Source of the DNA: Mytilisepta virgata
Lineage: Eukaryota; Mollusca; Bivalvia; Mytilida; Mytilidae
NCBI GenBank assembly: GCA_028015205.1
Contig: JAPWFG010000055.1
Span: 62,001-126,000 of the forward strand
DNA: 64,000 bases
Direction of reading: 5' to 3'
Shown: positions 22,131 to 35,093 of the stretch, in pieces
Layout of the letters: every line of letters begins with the position of its first letter
Position numbering within the stretch: position 1 is the first letter of the stretch
Position numbers and translations under genes: made by a program
The notes under the pieces: model-generated
What the model was told of the DNA's origin: nothing
Database searches by the model: none
Seen by the model: the letters and a program-made list of their open reading frames with translations, nothing else

Positions 22131-23384
22131 AGCTCACCTGGCCATAGGCCATGTGAGCTATTGCCATCACTTGGCGTCCGTCGTCGTCGTCTGTAAACTT
22201 TTTCAAACGTTAACTCGTCCTAAACTACTGGACCGACTTCAACCTAACTTTGCAGAATTGTTCTTTAGGGCATCTGGAAAATTTCTATTGTTTAAAATTT
22301 TTGAAATGTCGAAAAACATGGCTGTCGTTACTATAAATAGAACATAGGGGTAAATTGCTGTTTTTTGCTAATAACTCAAAAACCGTTACAGATATCGAAA
22401 ATCTGACATGGGGTAAAATTGATCAGAATGACAAGATCTACCTACCCTGAAATTTTGAAGGAAATTCCAAAACCCATTTAGGAGTTATTGCCCTTTTTTC
22501 ACATTTTTGGCTTTTTTTTATGTTATTATTTCAAAAATCTTCTCTGAAACTACTATTCAAAATCATATGAAACTTGGTAAGATTGTTGCTTAGGGTACCC
22601 TGCATAGAACTGATGTGGGGATTTTTGATTCGTCGAAAAACATGGCCGCTGTTACTAAAAATAGAACATAGGGGTAAATTGCTGTTTTTTGCTAATAACT
22701 CAAAAACCGTTACAGATATCGAAAATCTGACATGGGGTAAATTTGATCAGCATGACAAGATCTACCTACCCTGAAATTTTGAAGGAAATTCCAAAACCCA
22801 TTTAGGAGTTATTGTCCTTTTTTCGTCAAATTTTCATAATTTAACATTTTTCGTCATTTATCTCCAAAACTGTTTGAGATAGAAGTGAAATGTAAACTTG
22901 AAAAATGTTTGCCATGTTGAGATCTACATACCCTGAAATTTTAAAGGAAATCCCAAAACCCATTTAGGAGTTATTGCCCTTTTTTGTCAAATTTTAAAAA
23001 TTTTAACATTTTTGCATTTATCTCCAAAACTATTTGAGATAGAAGTGAAATGTAAATTGAAAAATGTTTGCCATGTTGAGATCTACCTACCCTGAAATTT
23101 TGAAGGGAATTCCAAATTCTATTTAGGAGTTATTGGTTTGTGTAATTTGAGGTCATGTTCTGTTACATTTATTTAAGGTTCACCCTTATTCCTGGTCAAT
23201 TCCTGCCAGGACTACCACCATCAGGGAACATATTTTAACATTAAACCTTATGAAAAATAAATCTTCAACAAATTTTCCCTGAACAATTGAACCAATTGCA
23301 ACAAACTTGGTCAAATAGTTGATTAATTGTCCAATGAAAACCAGACTCCAGGTGAGCGATACAGGCTCTGGTGAGCCTCTTGTT
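22131..23384 (+). mobile_element. AGCTCACC-family copy, full length, 1.25 kb
   Basis: Both ends are clear. The start is AGCTCACCTGGCCATAGGCC (with a GGCC-ATA-GGCC mini-hairpin), then TGCCATCACTTGGCGTCCGT. The end is CAGGTGAGCGATACAGGCTC, a hairpin-like GGCTCTGGTGAGCC, and CTTGTT. The interior has a direct duplication: about 22345-22500 recurs at about 22675-22830 (CTCAAAAACCGTTACAGATA, CTACCTACCCTGAAATTTTG). Host T runs flank the start. Short ORFs inside are not genes. Confidence 0.85.
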
Positions 23385-24460
23385 ACAGACATTAAAATGA
23401 TCAGTGTAATTTTGCCATATTTTTCACTGTTAAAATGATATATGGGCAATCAATTCTGATGTATTTCATATAAAAAGGAGACAGTAGAAATAAAATAATA
23501 AATATTAATTTTTTTTTAAAATCAATAGGTTTACTATAGTATAATTTTTTATCCCTAAACCTGTAGTGACTTTTCTGTAATCCTACATATGCAAAAAGTG
23601 GAACATAAAATCAATACTTCTCCGGTTTATATTAAATCTTTAACTTGATTTTCAATTTATCAGATTATTGTAATCTGTTTCTCCCTTATATAATATATAT
23701 GAAAATAAACACATGTACCAAAGAAACGATATACAGTGGAAATCTGGTCATTTGAAAAATCAAGTTCTAAAACAAATAATATAGAATGTTTATAATTTAA
23801 TATTGGATACATATATAACGCTCATTTGATTGGTCATTTTTTTATAAATGATATCATAGACTATAATTTTCTTTTCTACTATGATATCATTAAAGGGGAT
23901 CTCGACGTCTTAGACGTCAAAACAACCACTGGAATTAAATTATAAGGATTGACACGAATTTTGTTTTCAGTCTTTTCAAAATAAGTCAATGCACATGGTG
24001 CACACTTTCAATAATCCTTTATGCAGGTTATTTAGTGTACACTACGGTGTTGAGGTAATTTCTTCATAAAATTACAATCAATCCTTAAATAATTATCCAA
24101 ATTTATGCAATATAACTTGGGCCGTAACAATTCTCACAATTCTATACACGTTACACAGGGCCTCTTATGATCTACAAAAGATACAGTTCTATACACAGAT
24201 TTATAGTAAAACCTGTGTAATTATAATTTCAAAATTACTGAATTATTTTTCATGTAAAATTGATAAATTATGCAGTTATCTGTTGGAAAAATTGTGCTAG
24301 CACATTCTACTCTTCAAAAATATTTTGTAAAAGCCTCATGTGTATCTAAAACAAATTTTTAAGTATGTATGGAGTCTTCACAAAACATGTAAGTTTAACT
24401 TTTTCTACAATACGTATCATTTATCTTACCAAATATCGCAATACATATCATTTATATTTA
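23385..24460. other. AT-rich intron DNA, no gene recognised
   Basis: A short GACGTCTTAGACGTC palindrome lies near 23903-23918. Otherwise no repeat unit or exon was recognised. Confidence 0.4.
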
Positions 24461-24605
24461 GCACGCTAAAGACTCCTCTGTAGATGTCGAAAAAGGGTAG
24501 GCTAAAACGCTGCTACAGCAATAGGGGCCACTCTCGCAGAGGGATTAGTATAAGTTGGTATAACTTGTTTCCCAATCCACTATAAATAAATAAGTTTAAA
24601 CTAAT
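24461..24605 (+). mobile_element. SINE tail fragment, same family as 7195-7503
   Basis: Contains AAGACTCCTCTGTAGATGTC, GGGATTAGTATAAGTTGGTA and TAACTTGTTTCCCAATCCAC in the same order as the reverse complement of 7195-7320. The tRNA-like head is missing, so this is a 5'-truncated copy in the opposite orientation. Confidence 0.75.
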
Positions 24606-24807
24606 TTATATTACTGAATATGTATCATGTGTTTCTGAAGCATATCTGTACACCTCTAAATATAAGTTAAATGATATGTGTATAAGAATGCTTCAAAATT
24701 ATGGAAAAACAATCTAAGAGCGATCGTTTGATTATTTTGGGAGGGTACAAGTTAGTCATCTTAGATCCTGGGATAATTTTATGCAGTATCCATGATCCTT
24801 TTTTTTT

Positions 24808-26278
24808 AGCTCACATGGCCCAATGGGCCATGTGAGCTTATGCCATCACTTGGCGTCCATCGTCAGCATCCATCGTTGTAAACTATTAAAAAATCTTCTC
24901 CTCTGAAACTATTGGGCCAAATACTTTAAAACTTTACCTGGATATTTCTTAGGGTATTTTGTTTAAAATTATATCCAGTTATTTGATCCATCAACAAACA
25001 TGGCTGCCACTGGTAAAAATAGAACATAGGGGTAAAATGCAGTTTTTGGCTTATATCTCAAAAACTAAAGCATTTAGAACAAAACTGATATGGCATAAAA
25101 ATGTTCATCAGGTCAAGATCTTTCTGCCATGAAATTTTCAGACAAATCAGTCAACCCTTTGTTGGGCTATTGCCCTTGAATTGTTAATTTTAAGGAAATT
25201 TTGCAGTTTTAGGTTATTATCTTTAATATTATCATAGACATAGAGAAAATGTAAATGGCAAAAATGTTCAGCAAAATAAGATCTACAAAAAATTCAATAT
25301 GACCAAAATGGTCAATTGACCCCTTAAGGAGTTACTGCCCTTGAAAGACAAATTTTTCACAATTTTCTTGTTATTTACTTTTTCAAAAATGTTCTTTTCT
25401 GAAACAACAAGACTAACTTCAACTGAACTTTACCTAAATGTTCCTTAGGGTATATAGTTTTAAAAAAGTATATTCAGTGATTTGATCAAACATGGCCACC
25501 ATTTCTTTAAATAGAACAGACTGGTAAAATGCAGATTTTGGCTCATATCTCAAAACTAAAGCAGTTAGAGCAAAACTGACAAGAAGTAAAAATCAAGATC
25601 TACCTGCCATGAAATTTTCAGACGAAAATTGGTCAACCCATTTTTGGATTATTGCCCCTGAATTGTTGATTTCAAGGAAATTTTGCAGTTTTAGGTTATT
25701 AACTTGAATATTATTATAGATAAAGACAAACTGTAAACAGCAAAAATGTTCGACAAAGTAAGATCTACAGATAAGTCATCATGACCAAAATCGTCAATTG
25801 ACACCTTATAAGAGTTTTTGCCCTTGAAAGATTATTAACATGTAAACAGTAATTATCATTAAAAATAATGGTATGACATATTGTCACCGATGTTTAGAGC
25901 ACAACTTGAAATAAATTACATGGTAGCTGCACAAGTAAAATGGAGGGTCAAGGGTCAAGCTCATTGAAAAAATCCATAGCAACTGATGGAAAAGTCCTTA
26001 GCAACCAGATATATTTGGCATCAGTATTCTACAATTTACCTGTTCAAGTCAAAATGGAAAGTCAAGAATCAAGGTAATTGAAAATGTCAAAAGCAACCAA
26101 TGGAAAAGTCCCTAGCAACCATATATATTTGAGTTAAGGATTCTATATTTTAGCTGTACAAGTCAATATTAAGGCAAAAAATGTGACGGTATAAATTAAA
26201 TAGCAAAACTAATCATTGATGCAAGATCTACACAAAAAATTACAGGTGAGTGATTCAGGGTCTTGGCAGCTCTCGTTT
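24808..26278 (+). mobile_element. AGCTCACC-family copy, full length, 1.47 kb
   Basis: Starts AGCTCACATGGCCCAATGGG with a perfect GGCCCA-TGGGCC pairing. It ends CAGGTGAGTGATTCAGGGTC and CTCTCGTTT, a diverged terminus. Interior module CAACCCTTTGTTGGGCTATT is found again at 50995. An internal duplication pairs about 25020-25370 with about 25510-25830 (GAAATTTTCAGAC, TTGCAGTTTTAGGTTATT). Confidence 0.8.
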
Positions 26279-27178
26279 CTAAATATAGTACTTTTGCAGG
26301 TAATACATGCATTTTTACTGCATATTTTTTTATTTCACCAAATTTTTGGGGATAGATTTTTTTCACATCCCTTCCTACAGTACCCCTCCTTTCCTCATTA
26401 AAAATCAAATCGTTTTTTTCCCCAAATAAGGAGGAAAAGGAGTAGGAGGTTTGCTTGAAAGCTCACATCTTACAACAAGATTAAGATCCTGTTAAATTAC
26501 AAAGGTAGCTCCCCCTAACTAGTTATGCAGAGGAGATTACTATAATTATTTTCCAGTTAAAAAGGAGACACTATTTATGGGTAACATGTTGGTATTTTTT
26601 AATGAGGAGATATTATTTGTTTTCAGAAAGAGGATGTGGAATAAGTTACCTATGTAGCTCTTATTATTTCTAGGGCAGATTTTTTTTATAGTTTGAAATC
26701 TTTGTGTGTAATTTCCACTGAAATTCTGTATCAGATCAAGATCTCATTAATGAGGCTTGATGATTGGTTGTGCAAATATCTTGGGGGATTAAGTGTCATT
26801 GTCAGAGTTCTGGTTGTGCATGTGAAAATTGGATCAAACCTAAATTAGTTGCCATTAATTTAATTGATGAAGTTACGCTAGGTGATAATACTTTATTCCC
26901 CCAAGAAAGAGAGGCAAAATAATTTTATGTTCTAGGATTGGTAAGTTAAGTAACAACATGAATCAACACTTTTTATTGAACAAACATGTACGTATATTTT
27001 TATACTTTTTCAAGTATTTTTCTGAAGAGAATTTTTGATAACATGGAATTATTATTAATAATTTGAATTTATTTATTTTAAGTTGCTTTGATAGAACATT
27101 GGTGTTGACTTAAAGTGCAGACTATATGCCTGGTTACATGTAGCTTTTTCCTTGTGTAAAGTTCTTAACCATATTTTC
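26279..27178. other. AT-rich intron DNA
   Basis: No exon or repeat supported. Overlapping ORFs on both strands at 26196-26408 straddle the end of the preceding element and are chance. Confidence 0.4.
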
Positions 27179-27500
27179 CACACTCTAACTTTACTTTGCC
27201 TCAACGAAATGTTATGAAACTTATACACAATGCTTATTACCACCAAACACAGATCAAGTTCGAATTTGGGAAGCCACTTTTACCGTTCTTGAGTTATGTC
27301 CCTTTATAAATTGAAAAATTGCCAAATTTGCTGTTTATGCACACTAACTTTACTTTGCCTCAACCAAATGTGATGAAACTTGTCACAATGCTTATTACCA
27401 GCAAATGCTGATCAAGTTCCAATTTGACTGGTGTCACTTTCATCATTCTTGTGTTATGCCCCTTAAAAAATTGCCAAATTTGCTGTTTTGCACCCTTTAT
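27179..27500 (+). repeat. Two-copy tandem repeat, unit about 161 bp
   Basis: CTAACTTTACTTTGCCTCAA, ATG(T/C)TATGAAACTT-like sequence, AATGCTTATTACCA and CAGATCAAGTT recur with a period of about 161 bp. It sits directly before the G-run element and may be part of it. Confidence 0.75.
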
Positions 27501-27544
27501 GACTTTTACTCATTCAGTTTCAATAAGATCTACAAAACAAAGTT

Positions 27545-28036
27545 TGGGGGGGGGGGGGGGGGTATATAGGAATCAGCCTGTCCGTCTTTCTGTCTGTCTG
27601 TCTTCCAGAATTTTTTTTGTACCCACAGTTCCTCAAACATGCCTTATGAAACTTTGCATACTGTTAGATCCTAGTACGTAGATGTGCACATGCGAAGAAT
27701 GTCCTTGTCCAATGCTTTTTTCCATAATTTTATACCCTTTTGGACTTAGAAATTCTGTCTATCTACCAATTTTTTTTGTACCCGCAGTTTCTCAAACATG
27801 CCTTATCAGAGGTTAATTAAACTTTGCATACTGTTACCTAGTACGTAGATGTGCGCATGTGAAGTATGTCATGGTACAATACTTTTTCCCATAATTTTAT
27901 TATTATTTTGTTCCCTCAGTTATACCCAGTTGGACCTAGAAATTGTGAGACAATTCACCATGATAAGGATGCCCTAGTTCATTAAATTTACAGCAGCGGG
28001 GGGTATAGTTAGTGAGGTCCCCTCACAGTTCTAGTT
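27545..28036 (+). mobile_element. Helitron-like element with poly-G start and CTAGTT hairpin end
   Basis: Begins with a run of 17 G (27546-27562) and TATATAGGAATCAGCCTGTC. Inside, a module of about 180-210 bp occurs twice (TTTTTTTTGTACCCACAGTT, CTCAAACATGCCTTAT, CTAGTACGTAGATGTGC). It ends GGGGGGTATAGTTAGTGAGG, where GTGAGG and CCTCAC form a hairpin, then AGTTCTAGTTT. The 3' layout matches the other hairpin/CTAGTT families in the window. Confidence 0.6.
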
Positions 28037-28400
28037 TAAAATGGCCGCATTTTATTTGTAAATATGGTCCATGGCTATAATGTGAAATAGTGAGTACAAT
28101 GTATCTACATTTTTACAGTAGAGGATATAAAAATAGAAAAATCAGCAAAGTAAATATTATAAATTCTTAAGCTACTTGGGCTATTGAGATTTAACTTTGA
28201 TGAAATGTTCCTTCAATGACCCCCTTTAAATGTGTTTTTGGGGTCTAGATCTTGGACCAATATGGTTGCTGTTACTAAAAATAGAAAAATCAGTAAAATA
28301 ATATTAGAAAGTATTCTTTTCTGAAATTACTATCGCAGTTTAGACCAAACTTTAGTGGAATGTTCCTTTAGAAATCATGTAATGTTTTAGGCCCTGTATT
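28037..28400 (+). mobile_element. Diverged AGCTCACC-family interior fragment
   Basis: Keeps GATCTTGGACCAATATGG, TTGCTGTTACTAAAAATAGA and a GGAATGTTCCTT module, but lacks both termini. It begins directly at the 3' end of the preceding element. Confidence 0.45.
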
Positions 28401-29129
28401 TGAAACAGTGTTCCATCTAGGATTTAAGGGCAGAGGGGCATTTATTTACGATAAGGGGCACCTTAATGTGTTTCCATATCTGAAAAACGCAACAGAGATC
28501 AAGTCAACTTTTAAGAAATATTATAGTATTCACTAATCTAATACCCTTTTAAGAGTACTATTAGTTTCTCTGCACTCAATTAATTCAGTACTGCGTTAAA
28601 AAGCTGATTTTTTGTATTTTATCTTACACTTATTGCAGAGGGCAGGGCGTTTTCTGATGGGAACACTTTAAAATATGGTTTGAATTTAAAATTTAAAGTT
28701 TTGACGTACATGTAGTAAAAAAATGACTAAAATATGTTACATGTGTACCGTATATACAATTATTATTTCAGTAAAATTGATTGGATATTACATTGTAAGT
28801 GTAAAGTAAATAGAATTTAATGTTTAAAGGTAGAATTAGTATTGATTCTATTGTAATCTGACAATTTTAAAAGATTGAAAATCAGCAAATGCATCTATTA
28901 TTGATGTTTAGATGTAAAATGACATGAATTTTTAATTCTTTTAATTTCTCAATCAATTATACTTACAGAAAAAAAATTATTGGATTGAAGGACATGAGGC
29001 TGAAAGTATAATTTAGAATTTTAAGGAAATGTGGCTAATTGTCAATAATAATAAGTTATATCCATGGGGGTTAAACAACAATACAAGGCAATAAACAATA
29101 ACAAATGCATACATTCAGAGAAGTTACAC
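28401..29129. other. AT-rich intron DNA, no feature recognised
   Basis: A GGGGCA-rich stretch near 28430-28470 stands out slightly. No coding or repeat structure was recognised. Confidence 0.35.
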
Positions 29130-29720
29130 TATTCACTAAAAAAGAAAATAATTTTGAACGATGGGGATCCTATTTTCGCAGTTCCAATGACTGCTTTACA
29201 AAGTCTCAAATAATTGGTAAAAGTTCATTTTTAGGGTTTAGGATATAAAAAATTTGTGATCCTTTGTCGACCAATAGAAAATGTTGATTTAGTTCTATTA
29301 TCTTTTCAAATTGATTAGCTCTTAACTGAGTATTAGTTTTATAGTGAAAGAAAAAATGGTATTCATCATCTAGCACCTTGTATCCAGAGTCCATTTTCTC
29401 TGGGAATATTTTATATCTGCAAACTTAAATATTATGAGAATGATCTCTAGTTCAGAATTATGTTAGAAGCTGGCTCATTGTAAAACTTTTCATATTTCAA
29501 GTACTCTTCTAATTTTAAAGAGTTTTAAGTTTACTTTATAAATTTAACTTGGAATGCAAATTTATTTTTGAAAGTTTAGACAATGTTAATTTTTCATATA
29601 TCTGTTTAATAATGATTTTGAGTTTATCTTTCAAGATCTTTTTGATACAGTGAGACAATATCCCATAGAATTTGAATATAATGGGGTAAGTGTCAATATA
29701 CTGATATGGGGTAAGTGTCA
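29130..29720 (-). mobile_element. Decayed LINE-type retrotransposon fragment
   Basis: The minus strand holds broken frames in order. First, DTYPIIFKFYGILSHCIKKI and LKDKLKIIIKQIYEKLTLSK (29536-29721). Then KVLDDEYHFFFHYKTNTQLR with FEKIIELNQHFLLVDKGSQI (29206-29394). The block xxDEYHFFxxC/YxxxxxLR, followed by a hydrophobic helix region, is the usual C-terminus of mollusc and cnidarian non-LTR reverse-transcriptase proteins, in which a cysteine cluster precedes DE(F/Y)HF. Here the cysteines and many frames are lost. Classification beyond LINE-like is not possible. Confidence 0.5.
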
Positions 29721-29825
29721 ATATACTGATATGGGGTAAGTGTCAATATACTGATATGGGGTAAGTGTCAATATACTGATATGGGGTAAGTGTCAATATA
29801 CTGATTTGGGGTAAGTGTCAATAAA
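29675..29825 (+). repeat. Minisatellite, unit about 26 bp, about 6 copies
   Basis: ATATGGGGTAAGTGTCAATA plus TACTG repeats with almost no change. The first unit overlaps the end of the LINE remnant, so the array arose from or inside that sequence. The high uniformity indicates recent expansion. Confidence 0.95.
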
Positions 29826-29994
29826 ACAACATCCCATGGAACAAAACACAGGAAAGGATCGATTGTCATGTGGTTTTCATCTACATGTAGCAACAAAAAC
29901 CACACAACATCAGCAATATAAGGCACAACAAAAAGTAGACAAAAAAATCGGACCCTGGCTTAAAACAGGTACATATGGAATGAGGTAGGGTAAA

Positions 29995-32220
29995 ACATAT
30001 TTATGGTAAGGAACTTATTTCACTTGAATGGAACCATATTCACCAGGTCAGGAACATGGTACATCAATGGAACCATATTCACTAGGTAAGGAACTTAATT
30101 GACATCAATAGGACCTTACTGATCAGGTAAGGAACTTATTTCACTTGAATGGAACCATATTTACCAGGTAAGGAATCATATTCAATGGGTAAAGAACTGG
30201 AACCATACTCACTAGTTAAGGAACTTAATTCAAATCAGTGGGACCATATTCACTAGGTAAGTAACTTAATTGACATCAATGGAACCATACTGACCAGGTA
30301 AGGAACGTAATTCACATCAATGGAACCATATTCACAAGGCAATGAACTTAATTCACACCAATGGAACCATATTCACCAGGTAAGAAACCATATTCAATAG
30401 GTAAAGAACTGGAATCATATTTACTAGGTAAGGAACTTATTGACATCAATGGAACCATACTGACAAGGTTGGGAATGTAATTCACATCAATGGAACCATA
30501 TTCACTCTGAAAGAACTTAATTCACATCAATGGAACCATATTCACTAGGTAAGGAACATGTCTCATCATTGGAACAATATTCACTAGGTAAGGAACATGT
30601 CTCATCAATGGAACCATATTCACTAGGTAAGGAACTTAATTGACATCAGTGGAACCATACTGATCAGGTAAGGAACTTATTTCACTTGAATTGAACCATA
30701 TTCACGAGGTAAGGAACCATATTCACTATGTAAGGAATTTAATTGACATCAATGAAACCATACTGACCAGGTAAAGAACTTAATTCACATCAATGGAACC
30801 ATACTGACCAGCTAAGGACCTAATTTTGCAAGATTGGAACCATATTTACCAGATAAGGAACCATATTCAATGGGTAAAGAACTGGAACCATATTCACTAG
30901 GTAAGGAACTTAATTCACATCAATGGGACCTTATTCACTAGGTAAGGAACCTTATGGACATAAATGGAACCATACTGACCATTTAAGGAACGTAATTCAC
31001 ATCAATGGAACCATATTCACTAGACACTGAACTTAATTCACACCAATGAAACCATATTCAATAGGTAAAGAACTGGAACCATATTCACTAGGTAAGGAAC
31101 TTATTGACATCAATGGAACCATACTGACAAGGTAAGGAACTTTATTCACATCAATGGAACCACATTCACTAGACAATGAACTTAATTCACACCAATGGAA
31201 CTATATTCACTAGGTCAGAACTTAATTCGCATCAATGGAAAAATATGCACTAGTTAAGGAACATAATTCACATCAATGGAACCATATTCACTAGGTAAGG
31301 AAATTAATTGACATCAATAGGACCTTACTGATCAGTTAAGGAACTTATTTCACTTGAATGGAACCATATTTACCAGGTAAGGAATCATATTCAATGGGTA
31401 AAGAACTGGAACCATACTCACTAGTTAAGGAACTTAATTCAAATCAATGGGACCATATTCACTAGGTAAGTAACTTAATTGACATCAATGGAACCATACT
31501 GACCAGGTAAGGAACGTAATTCACATCAATGGAACCACATTCACTAGGCAATGAACTTAATTCACACCAATGGAACCATATTCACCAGGTAAGAAACCAT
31601 ATTCAATAGGTAAAGAACTGGAATCATATTTACTAGGTAAGGAACTTATTGACATCAATGGAACCATACTGACAAGGTTAGGGATGTAATTCACATCAAT
31701 GGAACCATATTCACTCTGAAAGAACTTAATTCACATCAATGGAACAATATTCAATAGGCAATGAACTTAATTCACACCAATGGAACCATATTCACCAGGT
31801 AAAGAACCATATTCAATAGGTAAAGAACTTATTGACATCAATGGAACAATACTGACAAGGTAAGGAACGTAATTCACACCAATGGAACCATATTCACTAG
31901 GTAAGGAACATGTCTCATCAGTGGAACCATATTCACTAGGTAAGAACTTAATTCACATCAATGGAACCATATTCACCAGGTAAGGAACATGTCACATCAA
32001 TGGAACCATATTCACCAGGTAGGGAACTTATTTCACATCAATGCAACCAATTCAATAGGTAAAGAACTGGAACCATATTCCCCAGGTAATGATCTTTTGT
32101 CACATCAATGGAACCATATTCACCAGGTAAGCGTCTTATGTCACATCAATGGAACCATATTCACTTGGCAAGAAACTTAATTCACATCAGTGGAATCATA
32201 TTCACCAGGTGAGGAACACA
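29995..32220 (+). repeat. Large minisatellite, about 40-bp unit, about 50 copies, with higher-order duplication
   Basis: Consensus unit is about TAAGGAACTTAATTCACATC, AATGGAACCATATTCACTAG, G. Variants differ in GACATC, CACTTGAATGG, a short CATATTCAATGGGTAAAGAACT insertion and TTCACTCTGAA. The variant order at about 30062-30540 recurs at about 31271-31745 with an offset of about 1.2 kb, so a block of a dozen units was duplicated as one piece. Any ORF here (31989-32180) is repeat-derived. Confidence 0.95.
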
Positions 32221-32622
32221 TTTTGCACCAGTTTTGATTGAAATTACCTGTGAAAAGTTTTCTGTGTTGTAGAAAATGCATTCCAGCAGAACCTTTAATT
32301 TTGGTTAGCTAAACCATATGGTTGACTCGGTTTTGGTCTCCCTGGAACAGTGTTTCTCTATAAAACATAATTTTTCTTTTGGATGGCGCATGTTAAAGTG
32401 CATTTGCTGTTATCATGGATTTTATGCCTCATTTACTGCTTTGGGACAAGCTGTCATTGTTTATGGAGGTTTGTAGATGAACTCAGCTGAATTGATGAAC
32501 CACAGTCAGACAAGGATGTGTAAATAAGAACTAAATCAATCGATTTGATGCATTTTGGAAATAATTAATATCAGTTGTCTTGTGCATAGTTTGGAAACAA
32601 TTACATTTATAATGAAAAGATC
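32221..32622. other. Non-coding DNA between arrays
   Basis: Sequence of ordinary complexity with no recognised feature. Confidence 0.35.
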
Positions 32623-33779
32623 CAATTGTTCAAAGAACAATTGAGGGCTTTCCCAGGTTAAATGACCTTTACATGCGACCTCATGACATTCAGATTGATT
32701 AAACCCCAAATGATGAACATCTCTGAAGCAGAACCACTTTTGTATCGTTAACGATAAAAAAGGTCAAAATATAGGACGCTTTCTGGCTCAATGACCTTGA
32801 CACATGATTCCTTGCCTTTCATGTCGACTTGCATTCCAAAGCTGAATATCTCTGAAGAAGACCAACTTCAATATCTCTTTTTGTAAGAAAGGTTAAAATC
32901 TGGGACGTATTTTTCATTAACTGACCTTGACCTGTTATTTTAATGACCTTGGCTCCTAATGCTGAACATCTTTGAAGAAAGAACCACTTCTGTATCTATT
33001 AAGATAAAAAAGGTCAAAATCTAGGACTTTTTCACACCCATTGACCTTGACATATGTTTTGATTGTCACGTTGATTTGTCTTCCTAAGCTGAATATTTCT
33101 AAAGAAGAACCACTTCAATATCTCTTTTGGTAAAAAAGTTGAAATCTGTGACTTATTTTTCATTTAATGACCTTGAACTGTAATCTTATTATCTTTAAAG
33201 ATAAAAAAGGTCAAAATCTAGGACGTTTTCTCACTCAATGACCTTGACATTTGCTGTTTTGACGTTCACGTTGATTTGTCTTCCTAAGCTGAATATTTCT
33301 AAAGAAGAACCACTTCAATATCTCTATTGGTAAAAAAGGTTAAAATCTAAGACGTATTTTTCATTAAATGACCTTGACCTGTAATCATGTGACCGTGACT
33401 ATGATTTGCCTTTCAACAGAGTCCTTTTCTCATTAGAAAGCATTCAAATATCTTCTAATAATAGAAAGGTCAAAAATTAGGACGTTGACCTTGACATTTT
33501 GGTCTAAGGTCATCCTCAAGGTCACATCCCCCGATGATCAAAACTGAAGACCCCATGCCTCTATCATATAAAGTTACTGAGTTTTACCCGAAAAACTAAT
33601 TTACCAATGCTTCAATGGGACATAACTCTTATAAGATGACCTCAGATCCTTTTCATGGAAATGTAACAAAGTTGCGTCTTTAGATGCCAGACATTTTACA
33701 CCCCCAACCATTCCTGTATCTTTTATCATTTCAGAGGAGTAGTGCACACAAGCAAAGGTCAAAATATAGAACGTGACCT

Positions 33780-33792
33780 TGACCTTTGACCT
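33780..33792 (-). promoter_or_regulatory. Perfect DR1-type nuclear-receptor motif
   Basis: TGACCTTTGACCT is the complement of AGGTCAAAGGTCA, the DR1 consensus bound by HNF4/RXR-type receptors. It overlaps TGACCTTGA (complement of TCAAGGTCA), an ERR-type half site. It lies in the outer element. Binding is inference. Confidence 0.4.
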
Positions 33793-34791
33793 TATTTCTA
33801 TTTTGAAGATGAAAGGTCATGAGGGTCTATGGTGAAGACTTTAGGTCTGTATCACTTCTGGTTTTTAAGATATACTTGTATATCACTTACACGAATCATT
33901 TTAGGGGAGGTAACTCCCATAAGATGTCGTCAGATCCTTTCCGCTAACATTCAACAAAGTTGCGTATGGATTGACTGAGGACTTTAGAAAAGATTTTGAA
34001 GCGATATCTTTTAAGGTTTCAGAGGAGTAGTACACACAATCTTTTTGGTGTTGGGGAAGATAACTCCGTAACGACAAAGTTTACGACATAATTCCCATAA
34101 CACATCAAATCATTTTCATGACCGATATCATAGACAAAATATGAAAGCGATATGTCGCGAACTCACTTGTCAGGAAATGGCGGAAGAAAAAGAATAATAA
34201 TATTAAAAACCAATTGTTCAGAGAACAATTGAAGGTCTTTCCACCTCAATTGCAGATTTGTTGATAAAAAAAAATGAGGTTTAAAATGTAATTGTTGGTT
34301 TTAGAGCATAGCTAAACTTTCAGTGATTTCAAGGATATATGGTTCTATGTACTGAAATAAGGGAGGTATTATGCTACTTACCGTATTACAAATATCACTT
34401 TTGGTTTGATATGATAGGTAATTTTACAATTGTTAAAAAAATATATGGACTGCTAGTTTGAATAACTAAGAAAAATGTTTATTTCTGGTTAACTAAATGT
34501 TTGATGAATTATACTGTTTTGCACTATAAACATCAAAAACGTCATTAATGTGACCTTATAAATTGACAATTCTAGACGTTTTCATGGGTTGTAACATTGT
34601 CACATTAATTAACATTCCAATATATCCAAAACGTCTAAAAACGTCTACAGAAATAATAACGTTGCCAGAAATGACGTCATCAAAAGTAGTGCCTGAATTT
34701 CACGCTTTCAATACCTTTAATTGCTTTAAAAATCTGAAAAAAACTTATAAAGTGTGAAAAAATGCAAAATACGTAATATAGGTCATGACCT

Positions 34792-34804
34792 TGACCTTTG
34801 ACCT
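34792..34804 (-). promoter_or_regulatory. Perfect DR1-type motif in the nested element
   Basis: Same TGACCTTTGACCT with an overlapping TGACCTTGA just upstream. First of four in the nested element. Confidence 0.4.
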
Positions 34805-35080
34805 TGTGACATTTTTCAAGGTCATTGGCCGTTGAGGTCATTTTAGAAGACCCCATGCCATTATTATGTACCATTGTCAAGTTATAAACGAAAAACCTTA
34901 AGTTTGAACGTTCTAGGTGCAATTACTCTCAAAAGATGACGTCATACAACTTTAACTCAAATGTAACAAAGTTGCGCATCAATGTCCTAAACATTTCCAC
35001 CATTACATTTCCTTGGTTATCTACAACCATTTCAGAGGAGTAGTGATAACAAGCAAATGTCAAATAATAGAACTTGACCT

Positions 35081-35093
35081 TGACCTTTGACCT
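35081..35093 (-). promoter_or_regulatory. Perfect DR1-type motif in the nested element
   Basis: Identical 13-mer inside AACTTGACCTTGACCTTTGA. About 290 bp after the previous one, matching the internal unit length. Confidence 0.4.
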
